DNA of 64,000 nt, taken from Actinoplanes solisilvae (GTDB lineage Bacteria > Actinomycetota > Actinomycetes > Mycobacteriales > Micromonosporaceae). Positions 1-8,355 of the stretch are shown here, piece after piece (the first letter of the stretch is position 1; every line of letters begins with the position of its first letter). Both the position numbers and the translations under genes were made by a program. Where the stretch lies: contig NZ_RJAC01000001.1 in NCBI RefSeq assembly GCF_003999975.1, positions 434,001-498,000 on the forward strand, written 5' to 3'. The notes below the pieces were generated by a model, which searched no databases, was not told where the DNA came from, and saw only the letters and a list, made by a program, of their open reading frames with translations.

Positions 1-505
1 CCGCCGTCATGCCTGGCGCCGCGGGCGGCTCGATGTTCGTGCCGGCCATGCGTAGCCTCCGTCGTCTGCGGCGCCGCACGGCGGTGCCGGAGCCCAGCAC
101 CAACATGAACGCAGCGCCGGCGAGCACCGGCGGGCTGGTCAGCCGCCGCAGCCAGATGCCGCCGGCCGGGATGTGCAGGACGGCGCGCCCCAACAGATCC
201 GCCGCCGTCGGGCGCCCGGGATCGGTGGACTGGTTGTTGTCGCCCTTGGTGGTGAATCCGGCCCCATCACCGCCGATGATGCGGTGCAGGATGGTGACGC
301 CCCCGCCGTGGTAGGCCACGATCTGACCACGATGGTACGAGGACGAGCGCGCCACGACCACGAGGTCACCGGCGTGGTAGACGGGCTGCATGCTGACGCC
401 GTTGGTGACGACGTAGGAGATCCGGTGGGTCAGTGCGGCCCAGCCGCCGAGGACCATGGCCCCGACCAGGACCACGGTCACCACCAGCCACAGTCTGCGG
501 CGCAT
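1..505 (-). CDS. SipW-type signal peptidase I (3' end outside window)
   Basis: Membrane-bound serine protease that removes signal peptides outside the membrane. An N-terminal hydrophobic segment (residues 5-25) is followed by the catalytic serine box NGVSMQP (Ser38). The second catalytic block is ILHRII with His74 in place of the Lys of bacterial LepB. This marks the archaeal/ER-like SipW (S26B) subfamily. GDNN at 88-91 is the conserved Asp block. A second hydrophobic segment lies near 125-140 and is followed by an Arg-rich stretch. The frame stays open to the window edge, so the C terminus is missing. The ATG lies 89 bp downstream of the stop of a secreted protein on the same strand that carries a SipW-type signal, so the two are probably cotranscribed enzyme and substrate. 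Confidence 0.85.
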   Translation of the reverse strand, partial: MRRRLWLVVTVVLVGAMVLGGWAALTHRISYVVTNGVSMQPVYHAGDLVVVARSSSYHRGQIVAYHGGGVTILHRIIGGDGAGFTTKGDNNQSTDPGRPTAADLLGRAVLHIPAGGIWLRRLTSPPVLAGAAFMLVLGSGTAVRRRRRRRLRMAGTNIEPPAAPGMTA

Positions 506-594
506 GCCCACCCCAGGCCGACGCTACCAAAGCCCAGATGCCGGCCCGCCCCGAAAGGGCGAACCGGCACCAGAGTGATGTGCGTCAGGAACCG

Positions 595-987
595 TCAGCT
601 GGAGATCACGATGCTGATCGATGCCAGGGTGGCGGTCGGGGTTGTCAGACCGAAGCTGTAAATATCATCACTGCTGGTCGGGGCGTTTAGTGGGGCTGCA
701 AGCGACACGGGAGCAGTGAGATCATCGTTGAGTGTGACGATGGCACCGGCCTGGAGCGGGTCCACGAACGTCACGGTGACGTTGTCGACCAAACCACCCG
801 TGGTGCCGTAGACGATGGATTCCACGGTGGCACCGGTAACGGTCTGTTCCACTGAGCCGACGCCGACGACCTGCGAGCTGCTAACGACGCCCAGATCTAC
901 GCCGGACGCGGTGAAAGCGGTGCCGCCGGCGGCGACCATGCCGGCCACGGCCAGTGATCCGAGAAGCTTGATCGATAGGAGGTTCAT
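595..987 (-). CDS. TasA/camelysin-like secreted protein with SipW-dependent-type signal
   Basis: 130-residue protein. The N terminus (SIKLLGSLAVAGMVAAGGT, about residues 5-23) has the form of the SipW-dependent signal peptide seen on TasA and camelysin. The mature part is small and rich in Val, Thr, Ser and Ala, with predicted beta character and no Cys. ATG at 987 is chosen because a purine-rich GAGAG element lies about 8 bp upstream; the frame upstream of it reads like non-coding sequence. It sits immediately 5' of the SipW-type peptidase. By family analogy it may be a surface or fibre-forming protein, but nothing in the sequence proves assembly. Base composition here looks lower in GC than in the genes to the right. 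Confidence 0.7.
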   Translation of the reverse strand: MNLLSIKLLGSLAVAGMVAAGGTAFTASGVDLGVVSSSQVVGVGSVEQTVTGATVESIVYGTTGGLVDNVTVTFVDPLQAGAIVTLNDDLTAPVSLAAPLNAPTSSDDIYSFGLTTPTATLASISIVISS

Positions 988-1224
988 GGGTTTCTGCTCT
1001 CTTTCGGCAGTCCGGCTGACCTGACGGTCCCGTGACTTTGCGTCCCCGGCTTGCACCGGGTTTGCCTTTCTCGGTAGACCCGACCGCCCCGTTGGCCCGC
1101 TGGCCAGATGAACGCCGGTCTCTGTACAACGCATAATCTGCGCCTCACCGGTAGCGGTGCGGGTGCCCGCTCTGGTGCAACCGGGTTGCGACCGACCGAG
1201 CCCGTCCGCCGACGCGCTCACCTC

Positions 1225-1368
1225 ATGGCGATTCGCCAAGCCCTGTTGGAGGCGGCCTTGCGCCGCGAGCGGCTGGCCGAGATGAAGCGCGCGTTCCTGC
1301 GTCGGCCTATGTCGGAGCCGGATGGGGCCAACCTCGCTGACGACATCGTTCGCGAGCGCGAGGGTTAA
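1225..1368 (+). CDS. Putative short antitoxin partner of PIN toxin
   Basis: A 47-residue reading frame, strongly charged (many Arg and Glu), predicted mostly helical, ending 5 bp before the PIN-domain gene. Position and size suit a VapB-like antitoxin. I cannot recognise a ribbon-helix-helix, AbrB or Phd DNA-binding domain, so it may be a remnant retaining only the toxin-neutralising tail. An in-frame ATG at 1108 would extend the product to 86 residues, but that extension looks non-coding. No clear Shine-Dalgarno precedes the chosen ATG. The assignment rests on operon position, not on motif. Confidence 0.45.
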   Translation: MAIRQALLEAALRRERLAEMKRAFLRRPMSEPDGANLADDIVREREG

Positions 1369-1373
1369 GCGCA

Positions 1374-1790
1374 GTGATCTATTTGGACTCGGCGGCTGCG
1401 GTCAAGCTCGTTCATGCGGAAGCCGGCTCCGCTGCCCTGCGGGACTTCCTGGTGGAGCGTTCGGCGATCGAGTGGGTCAGCTCGAGTCTCGTGGAGATCG
1501 AGACGTACCGCGCGTTGGTGCGAGCCACCGTGCCCGCTGACATGCCCGCGGTTATCGATCAGTTTCATGCGTTGCTTGATCTCATCGTCCGGGTCGAGAT
1601 CGATTCCAGGATTCGCATCCTCGCCCAGACGGTCGCCCCACCTACCGTGCGCAGTCTGGACGCCATCCATCTGGCCACCGGGCTGCGCCTCCGAGGTCGG
1701 AATCGGCTGACCTCGTTCGTGACCTATGACAGACGGCTGGCCGAGGCGGCCTCAGGCGCCGGCCTTGTCGTCGACATGCCTACCGGCTGA
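1374..1790 (+). CDS. PIN-domain ribonuclease, VapC-type toxin
   Basis: 138 residues, the usual VapC length. The PIN acidic residues are in place: Asp5 in IYLDSAA, Glu41/Glu43 in the VEIE segment, Asp96 in RSLDAIHLATG and Asp119 in VTYDRRL. Together they form the Mg2+ site that cleaves RNA in this family. GTG start. The gene begins 5 bp after the preceding small frame, as in vapBC operons, and converges on the next gene across a perfect hairpin. Target RNA cannot be read from sequence. The intact active site suggests a functional enzyme even though the antitoxin looks minimal. Confidence 0.85.
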   Translation: MIYLDSAAAVKLVHAEAGSAALRDFLVERSAIEWVSSSLVEIETYRALVRATVPADMPAVIDQFHALLDLIVRVEIDSRIRILAQTVAPPTVRSLDAIHLATGLRLRGRNRLTSFVTYDRRLAEAASGAGLVVDMPTG

Positions 1791-1808
1791 CTCGGCGGAC
1801 CGCTCAAC

Positions 1809-1832
1809 GCCAGGCGGCCGAAGCCGCCTGGC
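1809..1832. terminator. Hairpin between convergent genes
   Basis: Perfect 10-bp inverted repeat GCCAGGCGGC/GCCGCCTGGC with a CGAA tetraloop, in the short gap between the PIN toxin and the oppositely oriented gene. It lacks a T-run, as is common in actinomycetes. It probably terminates both transcripts. Confidence 0.7.
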
Positions 1833-1839
1833 GGGAAGG

Positions 1840-2151
1840 CTATTCGGCGTAGCGGGTGGGTGGGAACGGATTGTCCTTGCTGAGGGGAATGTTCTCGCCC
1901 TCGGCCTCCTGGCGCGCGGTGACACTTTCGATGTCCTGCTCGTCGGTGTCGGCCTCGGCGTCGAACGGGACCGGGTCGTCGGTCGCGGCCGGGACGTCGG
2001 CTGGGTCGTAGTCGGTCAGGCCGGCGTCGGCGCGTTCTGTCGCGGTGCGGCGGGCCAGCTCGTCGTCGTCGATGTGTGCGGGGGTGCCGCCGTGGAAACG
2101 GCGGTCGCGGTGGCCCTCGGCCGCCTCGGTGTGCAGGTGTTCGTCAGCCAT
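1840..2151 (-). CDS. Acidic hypothetical protein
   Basis: 103 residues, very rich in Asp, Glu, Thr and Ala, hydrophilic throughout, no membrane segment, Cys or recognisable domain. ATG at 2151 is chosen because a strong GGAAGGGGAAG element ends about 6 bp upstream. It lies 104 bp downstream of the Ser/Thr kinase gene on the same strand and may be cotranscribed with it. The length and composition resemble small intrinsically disordered actinobacterial proteins of unknown function. Acidic Thr-rich segments could be kinase substrates, but that is only a guess from position. Confidence 0.7.
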   Translation of the reverse strand: MADEHLHTEAAEGHRDRRFHGGTPAHIDDDELARRTATERADAGLTDYDPADVPAATDDPVPFDAEADTDEQDIESVTARQEAEGENIPLSKDNPFPPTRYAE

Positions 2152-2255
2152 GTCGCTTCCCCTTCCGGTCGGGCTCATGCCCAGGGTGTGTGCTACCCGG
2201 GTGTTGTCGTGGATAACCGGGAGGGTGCCCTGGATCGCATCGGCGGCGCCGGCGG

Positions 2256-3845
2256 TCAGAGCGGCAGCACGACCGGCGTCGGCGTGTCCCCCACGCAGGT
2301 CACAGCCATCCGGTATTTCGCGGTGGGGCTGTTGAAGAGGACCCTCGCCGTGAACGCCGGCCCCGGCTCGATCGGCTGGGCCGTGAAGCCTTGCGCGGGT
2401 TCGAGCGCGACCAGCGACGCCTTTCCCTGTGCACAGGTGGCCAGGACGGACCCGCCGGGCGACTCGAGTCGTTTGCCCGGCGGCGGTGCCGACTGCGCCG
2501 GTGGCGGGTCGGTCGTCGTGGTGGGTTCGGCGGGACGGCTCACGGTCGGTGACACCAATGGCGCTGCGGAGCGTGTGGTCGACGGGACGGCGCCGTTACC
2601 GTTGGTCGTCCCGCGGCCGGGGAGGCCCGCGACGGTGGGCAGGGCTCCGGTGCGGCCCACGACGTCGGCTGAGGGCTTGACGGAGGCGCCGGGGGCGGAC
2701 GGTCCGGCGGTGGTGGGCGCGCCGGCCGACGGGCGCCGGTGCTCCGCCCCGGGGTCGGCGGCCACGAGCCAACCCACCAGGGCAGCGACCACGACGGCGG
2801 CGAGACCACCGGCCAAAAGATATTTCCGGCGTACGTGGGCCGGGCCGCCCCGGTGCACCGAAGGCGCGGGGCCCGGACGGTCGATCACCGTGGTCGGCCA
2901 GGCCGAGTTGTGCTGCGGCCCCAGCCGCGGTGAGTCGTTGCCGACGCGGGTCGGGCCGGCTGCCGCGACGAGCGGAGGATCGTTCGGCCGCGCGCCATAA
3001 CGCGGCGGCTCGGTCTCAACCCGCGCGGGCGCGGCCTCGGCGGCGTCACCCAGCGTGGCCGACACCTCGCTCGCGGACGGACGGTCGCCGGGATCTTTCA
3101 GCAGGCAGCGGTCGATCAGGTCGGCGACCGCACCGGGCACGCCCGGCAGATCGGGCAGTGGCTGCGGGTCGACGTACACATGGGCCTCGAGCATCTGGGT
3201 CGTGCTCTCGACACTCCACGGCGACTCGTGGGCCAGCAGCCGATAGAGCAGCACGCCGAGGGCGTAGACGTCGGAGGCGGGCACCACCGCGTCGCCGGTG
3301 AGACGCTCGGGCGCCAGATAGGCGGGCGTGCCGACCAGCCTGTCCTCGGGGTCGGCGGGACCGGCCGCGGCGGCGATGCCGAAATCGACGACCTTGACGC
3401 CCGTCGGGGTGACCATGATGTTCGCCATCTTGATGTCGCGGTGGACCAGCCCGTCCTCATGGGCGGCGGCCAGGCCGGCGGCCACCTCGCCGCAGATGCG
3501 GAAGATCGTACGGGGCGGCAGCGGCCCGGCCGCGACCCGCTGCTGCAGCGTCGGGCCGTTGACCAGTTCCATCACGACATAGGGCAGCGGGACGCCGTCC
3601 TCCTCGGCCTCGCCGTAGTCGTAGACCTGGGCGATGTTCGGATGCGAGAGGGTGGCGGCCGCGCGGGCCTCGTCGCGGATGCGGGCGCGCGACTGCGGGT
3701 CACCGGCGAAGCGGCCGGCCAGCACTTTGACCGCGACCGAGCGACCCAGCACCTCGTCGCGGGCGCGCCACACCACGGCCATCCCACCGGTGCCGAGTTC
3801 GTCCAGCAATTGGTAGCGACCGTCGAGCGCCTGCCGAACCTTCAC
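2256..3845 (-). CDS. Membrane Ser/Thr protein kinase (PknB-type)
   Basis: 529 residues from GTG at 3845, which leaves the usual ~10 residues before the glycine loop. Kinase domain about 10-265: Gly-loop LGTGGMAVVW (17-26), Lys40, catalytic loop HRDIKMAN (135-142), DFG at 154-156, and the activation segment ending in GTPAYLAPE (173-181). A Pro/Ala-rich juxtamembrane linker leads to one membrane helix (about 341-362). The C-terminal extracytoplasmic region is Pro/Ser/Thr-rich and ends in a small domain with two Cys; there are no PASTA repeats. It would phosphorylate cytoplasmic targets in response to an external signal. An upstream ATG at 3977 exists but would add 44 atypical residues. Divergent from the CocE-type gene. 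Confidence 0.92.
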   Translation of the reverse strand: MKVRQALDGRYQLLDELGTGGMAVVWRARDEVLGRSVAVKVLAGRFAGDPQSRARIRDEARAAATLSHPNIAQVYDYGEAEEDGVPLPYVVMELVNGPTLQQRVAAGPLPPRTIFRICGEVAAGLAAAHEDGLVHRDIKMANIMVTPTGVKVVDFGIAAAAGPADPEDRLVGTPAYLAPERLTGDAVVPASDVYALGVLLYRLLAHESPWSVESTTQMLEAHVYVDPQPLPDLPGVPGAVADLIDRCLLKDPGDRPSASEVSATLGDAAEAAPARVETEPPRYGARPNDPPLVAAAGPTRVGNDSPRLGPQHNSAWPTTVIDRPGPAPSVHRGGPAHVRRKYLLAGGLAAVVVAALVGWLVAADPGAEHRRPSAGAPTTAGPSAPGASVKPSADVVGRTGALPTVAGLPGRGTTNGNGAVPSTTRSAAPLVSPTVSRPAEPTTTTDPPPAQSAPPPGKRLESPGGSVLATCAQGKASLVALEPAQGFTAQPIEPGPAFTARVLFNSPTAKYRMAVTCVGDTPTPVVLPL

Positions 3846-3985
3846 CCGTGGCAGTCTGCCCTTCCGGCCGCGAAATCGCACATCCGAACAAGGCTCGAAT
3901 TTCGTTCGCTTTCGCATTTCACCGTGATCGACATATCGTTTCCGGGATTCACTTTCCGGCTGCCCTGAATTGATCAAGGAGTGGA

Positions 3986-5707
3986 ATGGCCAACTCGATG
4001 CGGCAACGACTGGCGGACGCCGCGCTCGGCCGGCTCCTGCGACAGGCGCCGGCGGTGAACGACTACACGGTCGCGACGGTGCACACGCGCATGCGTGACG
4101 GGGTCGTGCTGCTGGGCGACCACTTCACGCCGGTCACACCCCGCCCCCGGGGCACAGTTCTGATCCGTACGCCGTACGGCCGCGGCTTTCCGTCGTCGGC
4201 GCTGAACGGGCGGCTGTTCGCGGCGCGCGGCTACCACGTGGTGATCCAGAGCGTGCGCGGCACGTTCGGGTCGGGCGGCCGCTTCGAGCCGATGGCGCAG
4301 GAGACCGCCGACGGCCACGACACCGTCGTCTGGCTGCGGGAACAGCCGTGGTTCGACGGACGGCTGGCCACGCTGGGCGCGTCCTATCTGGGTTGGGCAC
4401 AGTGGACCATGCTGCAGGACCCGCCGCCCGAATTGCGGACAGCGGTGGTTTATGTCGCTCCACACGATTTCCGCGAAGCGGTCTTCGGCACCGGCGCGTT
4501 CACGGTCGGCGACTTCCTCGGCTGGAGCGACATGATCGCCCATCAGGAGGACGGCGGGCTGCTCCGGCGGGCGGCCAGCGGCATGTCGGCGCAGCGACGG
4601 CTTCGCCCGGCCCTCGGCGGTGTGCCGCTGCCGGACGCGGCCGACCCGGTGCTGCAAGGCCGCGCACCCTGGTATCGCGAATGGCTCTCCCACCCCGACG
4701 GCGACGATCCCTGGTGGGCGCCCTATCGGGCGGGCGAGGCGCTGAGCCGCGTCGACGTTCCGGTCTTGCTGATCAGCGGCTGGCAGGACCTTTTCCTCGA
4801 TCAGACCCTTCAGCAGTACGAGGCCTTGCGTGCTCGCGGTGTCGAGGTGGGCCTGACCGTGGGCCCGTGGACGCACCTGCAGATCGGCTTGCAGGGCGCC
4901 GCGGTCGTGGCCCGTGAGAGTCTCGCCTGGCTCGACCAGCACATGGCCGACGGCCCGCCGGCCCGCACCTCCCCCGTCCGGGTCTTCCGCACCGGCGAAC
5001 GCCGCTGGCACAGGATGGCTGCCTGGCCTCCGCCCTCGGCCCCCGCCGTCTTCCAGCTCCACGCCGATCATTCGCTGACGCTGTCCGCGACCCCTCCGCC
5101 CGCCGAGCCCGCGTCGTCGCCACGGGCCGACCAGGCGGCTGCGCAACCGCTCAGCGCCGGAGACGAGACGCTGTCCTTCCGGTACGACCCCGCCGACCCG
5201 ACGCCGACCGCCGGCGGCCGCACGCTCACCGGCTCGATGGGCGTCAAGGACAACAGATCGCTGGAGGCCCGGCCCGACGTGCTGGTCTTCACGACCGACC
5301 CGCTGCCCACGGCGGTCGACGTGATCGGCACGCCGGTGCTCGACCTGGCCGTCGCCGTCGACCCGGCGCACGCCGACGTCTTCGTGCGGCTCTGCGACGT
5401 CGACTCGCACGGCCGCTCGCGCAACTTCGCCGACCGGATGCTGCGGCTCGACCCCGCCGTGCCCGTCGGCGAGGTGCAGCACCTGACGCTCACCCTCGAC
5501 CCGTGCTTCCACCGCCTCGCGGCCGGTCACCGCCTGCGGCTGCAGATCTCGGGCGGCTCGTTCCCCCGGTTCGCCCGCAATCTGGGTACCCCCGGCGCCC
5601 CGGCCGAGGCGCACACGCTCTGGCCGCAGGACCACACCGTCCACTGCGCCCGATCACGGCTGACCCTGCCGGTTGCCGCGACTGAGGGCTATTCAGGGCC
5701 TGCCTAG
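3986..5707 (+). CDS. CocE/NonD family acyl hydrolase
   Basis: 573 residues, typical of the X-Pro dipeptidyl-peptidase/cocaine esterase family. The nucleophile elbow GASYLG places Ser133. SGWQDLFLD (Asp) and GPWTHLQ (His) supply the rest of the triad. The C-terminal third is the jelly-roll domain of the family, with the closing LRLQISGGSFPRFARN motif. No signal peptide is evident, so it is probably intracellular. The family hydrolyses ester or amide bonds of bulky acyl substrates; the substrate is unknown here. ATG follows a GGAGTGG element. Divergent from the kinase and convergent with the NTF2-like gene. Confidence 0.9.
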   Translation: MANSMRQRLADAALGRLLRQAPAVNDYTVATVHTRMRDGVVLLGDHFTPVTPRPRGTVLIRTPYGRGFPSSALNGRLFAARGYHVVIQSVRGTFGSGGRFEPMAQETADGHDTVVWLREQPWFDGRLATLGASYLGWAQWTMLQDPPPELRTAVVYVAPHDFREAVFGTGAFTVGDFLGWSDMIAHQEDGGLLRRAASGMSAQRRLRPALGGVPLPDAADPVLQGRAPWYREWLSHPDGDDPWWAPYRAGEALSRVDVPVLLISGWQDLFLDQTLQQYEALRARGVEVGLTVGPWTHLQIGLQGAAVVARESLAWLDQHMADGPPARTSPVRVFRTGERRWHRMAAWPPPSAPAVFQLHADHSLTLSATPPPAEPASSPRADQAAAQPLSAGDETLSFRYDPADPTPTAGGRTLTGSMGVKDNRSLEARPDVLVFTTDPLPTAVDVIGTPVLDLAVAVDPAHADVFVRLCDVDSHGRSRNFADRMLRLDPAVPVGEVQHLTLTLDPCFHRLAAGHRLRLQISGGSFPRFARNLGTPGAPAEAHTLWPQDHTVHCARSRLTLPVAATEGYSGPA

Positions 5708-5755
5708 ACCCGCACCGTGCCGCTAGCCACCGCCCTGAACAATCCTCATGGTTGA

Positions 5756-6118
5756 TCATTTATTGCGAGGCTGCTTCATCCACCATTCGGTGAACTGGCG
5801 CGCCTGCCCGGAATTGTCGAGCCGCAGGACCCACAAATTGCTGTAGGTGTCCTTCGGATATGTCGTCGTGGCCTCGATGATCGCCAAGTCCTCGGTGACG
5901 ATCAACGGGTGCCACTCGAACGTCGTACTCCCCGGGTCGTCCTTGATCTTCAACCACTGTTCGACGATCGCGTCGCGGCCGAGCCACGGTTTCGCGAACG
6001 GCTCGGTGAAATAGGCCGCGTCCTCGGCGAACAGGCCGGCGATCTGCCGCGGATCGTTGGACTCCCACGCCTTGCGGTAGTTGCCGACCCATGCCGTCAC
6101 CGCGTCGAGACTGGTCAT
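5756..6118 (-). CDS. NTF2-like / SnoaL-type protein
   Basis: 120 residues with the NTF2-like cone fold pattern: an N-terminal helix (TAWVGNYRKAWESND), then LFAEDAAYFTEPF, and beta strands ending in FTEWWMKQPRNK. This family includes ketosteroid-isomerase-like enzymes and ligand-binding domains, so function cannot be narrowed further. ATG at 6118 has GGGGAGG about 6 bp upstream. It lies 52 bp downstream of the beta-lactamase-fold hydrolase on the same strand and is probably in its operon, which may hint at a shared small-molecule substrate. Confidence 0.85.
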   Translation of the reverse strand: MTSLDAVTAWVGNYRKAWESNDPRQIAGLFAEDAAYFTEPFAKPWLGRDAIVEQWLKIKDDPGSTTFEWHPLIVTEDLAIIEATTTYPKDTYSNLWVLRLDNSGQARQFTEWWMKQPRNK

Positions 6119-6170
6119 CGAGCCTCCCCAGGCCGCCCCGCCCAGCGGTTGGCCGGGGCCGCCCTCCACC

Positions 6171-7346
6171 CTACAAATTCTCTTCGTACGCCAGTTTGCC
6201 GAACTCGGTGAGCGCACCGCTCCACAACAGGTCGCTGACCTGGCTCAGCACGATGAAGATCAGGCCCTCGCGCGGGTCGGTGAACCAGTCGGTGCCGAAG
6301 CCGCCCGACCAGCCGTAGCGACCCGGGCCGCCCACCTCGTCGGCCTTGACCGTGACGCCGAGCCCGTAGCCCCAGCCGGAGCCGCTGAGGAAGAAGCCGC
6401 CGCTCTCGATCTGCTCGGGGGTGAGGTGGTTGCTGGTCATGGCGGCGACCGACTTCTCGGAGAGCAGCCTCGTGCCGCCGTGGACGCCGCCGTTGAGCAG
6501 CATGCGGGTGAACGCCAGATAGTCGTCGGCGGTGGACAGCAGGCCGCCGGAGCCGTTCGGGAAAGCCGGCGGCGTGCTCCACACCTCGCGCGGTTCGATC
6601 TCGGACCGGATCAGCATGCCGGTCGAGCTGTCGGTCTGATAGTGGAGCGGGATCTCGGCGACCCGGTCGGCGGGCAGCGAGAAGCCGGTGGAACGCATGC
6701 CGAGCGGGGCGAAGACGCGATCGTGCAGCAGGTCGCCCAGCGTCGAGTCGGTGGCGCGGGCGAGCAGCACGCCGAGGACGCGGGTGCCGACGTTGTACAT
6801 CCAGGTCTCGCCCGGCTGGTGGATCAGTGGCAGCGAGCCGAAGCGCTGGATCCAGTCGTCGGGGCCGAGCCGGGTGCGTGGCTCGGGCTCGGCCAGGCGC
6901 AGGTCGAGGTCGCGCCAGGCCTGGACGATCGGATAGGGCGGGTCGGTCTCGTGGTCGGGCCCGAGCACGATGCCGAAGCCGAGGGTGAAGGTCAACAGGT
7001 CTTCCACCGTGACCGGGCGGACGGCCGGGACCGTGTCGCCGAGCGGGGCGTCGGGGCGGGCCAGTACGCGCTGACCGGCCAGCTCGGGCAGGAACGTGGC
7101 CACCGGCTCCTCGAGGTCGAGCACGTCGTCCTCGGCGAGCATCAGCGTGACGGCGGCCAGCACCGGCTTGGTCATCGAGGTGATGCGGAACGGGGTGTCG
7201 CGGCGCATCGGCACGTCGCCGCCGAACGCGGTGACGCCGACCGCGTGCACCACCTCGTCGTCGCCGCGCGCCACCACACCCACGAGGCCGGGGAAGTCAC
7301 CGCGCTCGACCCGCGCGGTCATCGCTTGCCAGAGCTGACTCGACAT
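6171..7346 (-). CDS. Beta-lactamase-fold serine hydrolase (class C-like/esterase)
   Basis: 391 residues. The SxxK motif is SMTK with nucleophile Ser57 and base Lys60, within the family context FRITSMTKPV. The Tyr motif appears as MYNVGTR. The C-terminal strand region YGWSGGFGTDW supplies the third motif. No signal peptide or transmembrane segment is visible, so it is more likely an esterase or carboxypeptidase-like enzyme of the beta-lactamase superfamily than a secreted resistance enzyme. It leads a probable two-gene unit with the NTF2-like gene. Its 5' end abuts a divergent gene of unknown function. Confidence 0.9.
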   Translation of the reverse strand: MSSQLWQAMTARVERGDFPGLVGVVARGDDEVVHAVGVTAFGGDVPMRRDTPFRITSMTKPVLAAVTLMLAEDDVLDLEEPVATFLPELAGQRVLARPDAPLGDTVPAVRPVTVEDLLTFTLGFGIVLGPDHETDPPYPIVQAWRDLDLRLAEPEPRTRLGPDDWIQRFGSLPLIHQPGETWMYNVGTRVLGVLLARATDSTLGDLLHDRVFAPLGMRSTGFSLPADRVAEIPLHYQTDSSTGMLIRSEIEPREVWSTPPAFPNGSGGLLSTADDYLAFTRMLLNGGVHGGTRLLSEKSVAAMTSNHLTPEQIESGGFFLSGSGWGYGLGVTVKADEVGGPGRYGWSGGFGTDWFTDPREGLIFIVLSQVSDLLWSGALTEFGKLAYEENL

Positions 7347-7413
7347 GGCTCCACCCTGCCAGCACCCACCGACATTTTCAGTTGTTGTCGGCGGTCGTCG
7401 CTATCGTCTGCCC

Positions 7414-7884
7414 ATGAATCACGACTGGCGGCACCTGCCGGCCCCCGCCCGGCCGATCGCGGCGGCGGCGTCGGCGGCGGTGCTCGCGGCCCAGGCCCAC
7501 GACAGCGACGCGCTCGACGCCGCGACCGCCGGCCTGGCCGCCCTCGACCCGGCGCAGACCGGCCTGATCGTCGGCACGGCCGTCCGCCTGCTGCTCGAGC
7601 GCGCCCACCCCGACGGCCTCGACGCCGACGCCGTCCGCGAGGTGCTCGCGAAATCCGTGCGGGCCGCTGCCGCGTGGCGCCCCGACGTCGATCCCCAGGT
7701 CGTGCTCTACCTGCTGGCCGCGGCCCTCGGCGTGCTCGACGAAGAGGCGACACCCGCGCCCAAGCCCGCCGAGCTGGCCCTGCACGCCGCCCTGCTCCTG
7801 GCCGACCTGCTCGGGGCTCAGCCGCCGCAGGGGCTGCTGACCGCCGCTCTGCGCGAGATAGAGCACACCCAGCTCAACGACTGA
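7414..7884 (+). CDS. Ala/Leu-rich hypothetical protein
   Basis: 156 residues, helical by composition (Ala, Leu, Asp), no Cys and no membrane segment. No motif is recognised. ATG at 7414 is preferred over an upstream in-frame start that overlaps the divergent hydrolase. It ends 38 bp before the VOC-family gene on the same strand and may be cotranscribed with it. Codon usage agrees with neighbouring genes, supporting a real gene of unknown role. Confidence 0.7.
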   Translation: MNHDWRHLPAPARPIAAAASAAVLAAQAHDSDALDAATAGLAALDPAQTGLIVGTAVRLLLERAHPDGLDADAVREVLAKSVRAAAAWRPDVDPQVVLYLLAAALGVLDEEATPAPKPAELALHAALLLADLLGAQPPQGLLTAALREIEHTQLND

Positions 7885-7922
7885 GTCGTTGAGCACCGGG
7901 CGGCGATGAGAGGGAGGCAGCC

Positions 7923-8294
7923 ATGACGACGACCCGAAACGATCCGGCGCTGCTGCTCCGTCCGATGCTGCACGTGAGCGACCTGGCCGCGTCGATCGCG
8001 TTCTACCAGCAGCTCGGCGGCGAGGTCATCCACGGCGACAGCGACTGGGTGCTCATGCAGCTCGGCACGGTCCAGATCGGCCTGCTGACCCGCCCGCCCG
8101 ACCGCGACCGCGGCGAAGACACGCTCGAGCTCACGTTCGACGCGGCGATGCCCCTGGCCGAGCTCGAGTCCCAGCTCCACCGGGCCGGCATCCCGGTCGG
8201 CGAGGTCGGCGCCGACCGCGACTTCGGCGAGCAACTCCACGTCCGTACGCCTGAGGGCCTGCTTCTCAAGATCGGACGGCGCGAGCCAGGCTAG
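7923..8294 (+). CDS. VOC/glyoxalase-superfamily protein
   Basis: 123 residues with the paired beta-alpha-beta-beta-beta units of the vicinal oxygen chelate fold: LRPMLHVSDLAASIAFYQQLGG at the N terminus and LHVRTPEGLLLKIGR at the C terminus. Members are metal-dependent glyoxalases and dioxygenases, or metal-free binding (resistance) proteins. Candidate ligands include His14 at the start and residues near the C-terminal strand, but the full set is not certain. The ATG is preceded by GAGGGAGG. Confidence 0.85.
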   Translation: MTTTRNDPALLLRPMLHVSDLAASIAFYQQLGGEVIHGDSDWVLMQLGTVQIGLLTRPPDRDRGEDTLELTFDAAMPLAELESQLHRAGIPVGEVGADRDFGEQLHVRTPEGLLLKIGRREPG

Positions 8295-8355
8295 CGTTGT
8301 GAGCTGCGCGGCAGTCCTTCCGCGCCGGGTCCACGCGTCCGGCACCATTGCCCCT

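Noticed and set aside
6081..7892. 603-codon plus-strand frame over the beta-lactamase-fold gene
   Set aside because: It covers the SxxK hydrolase in antisense and continues into a different gene's frame; composition is typical of a shadow.
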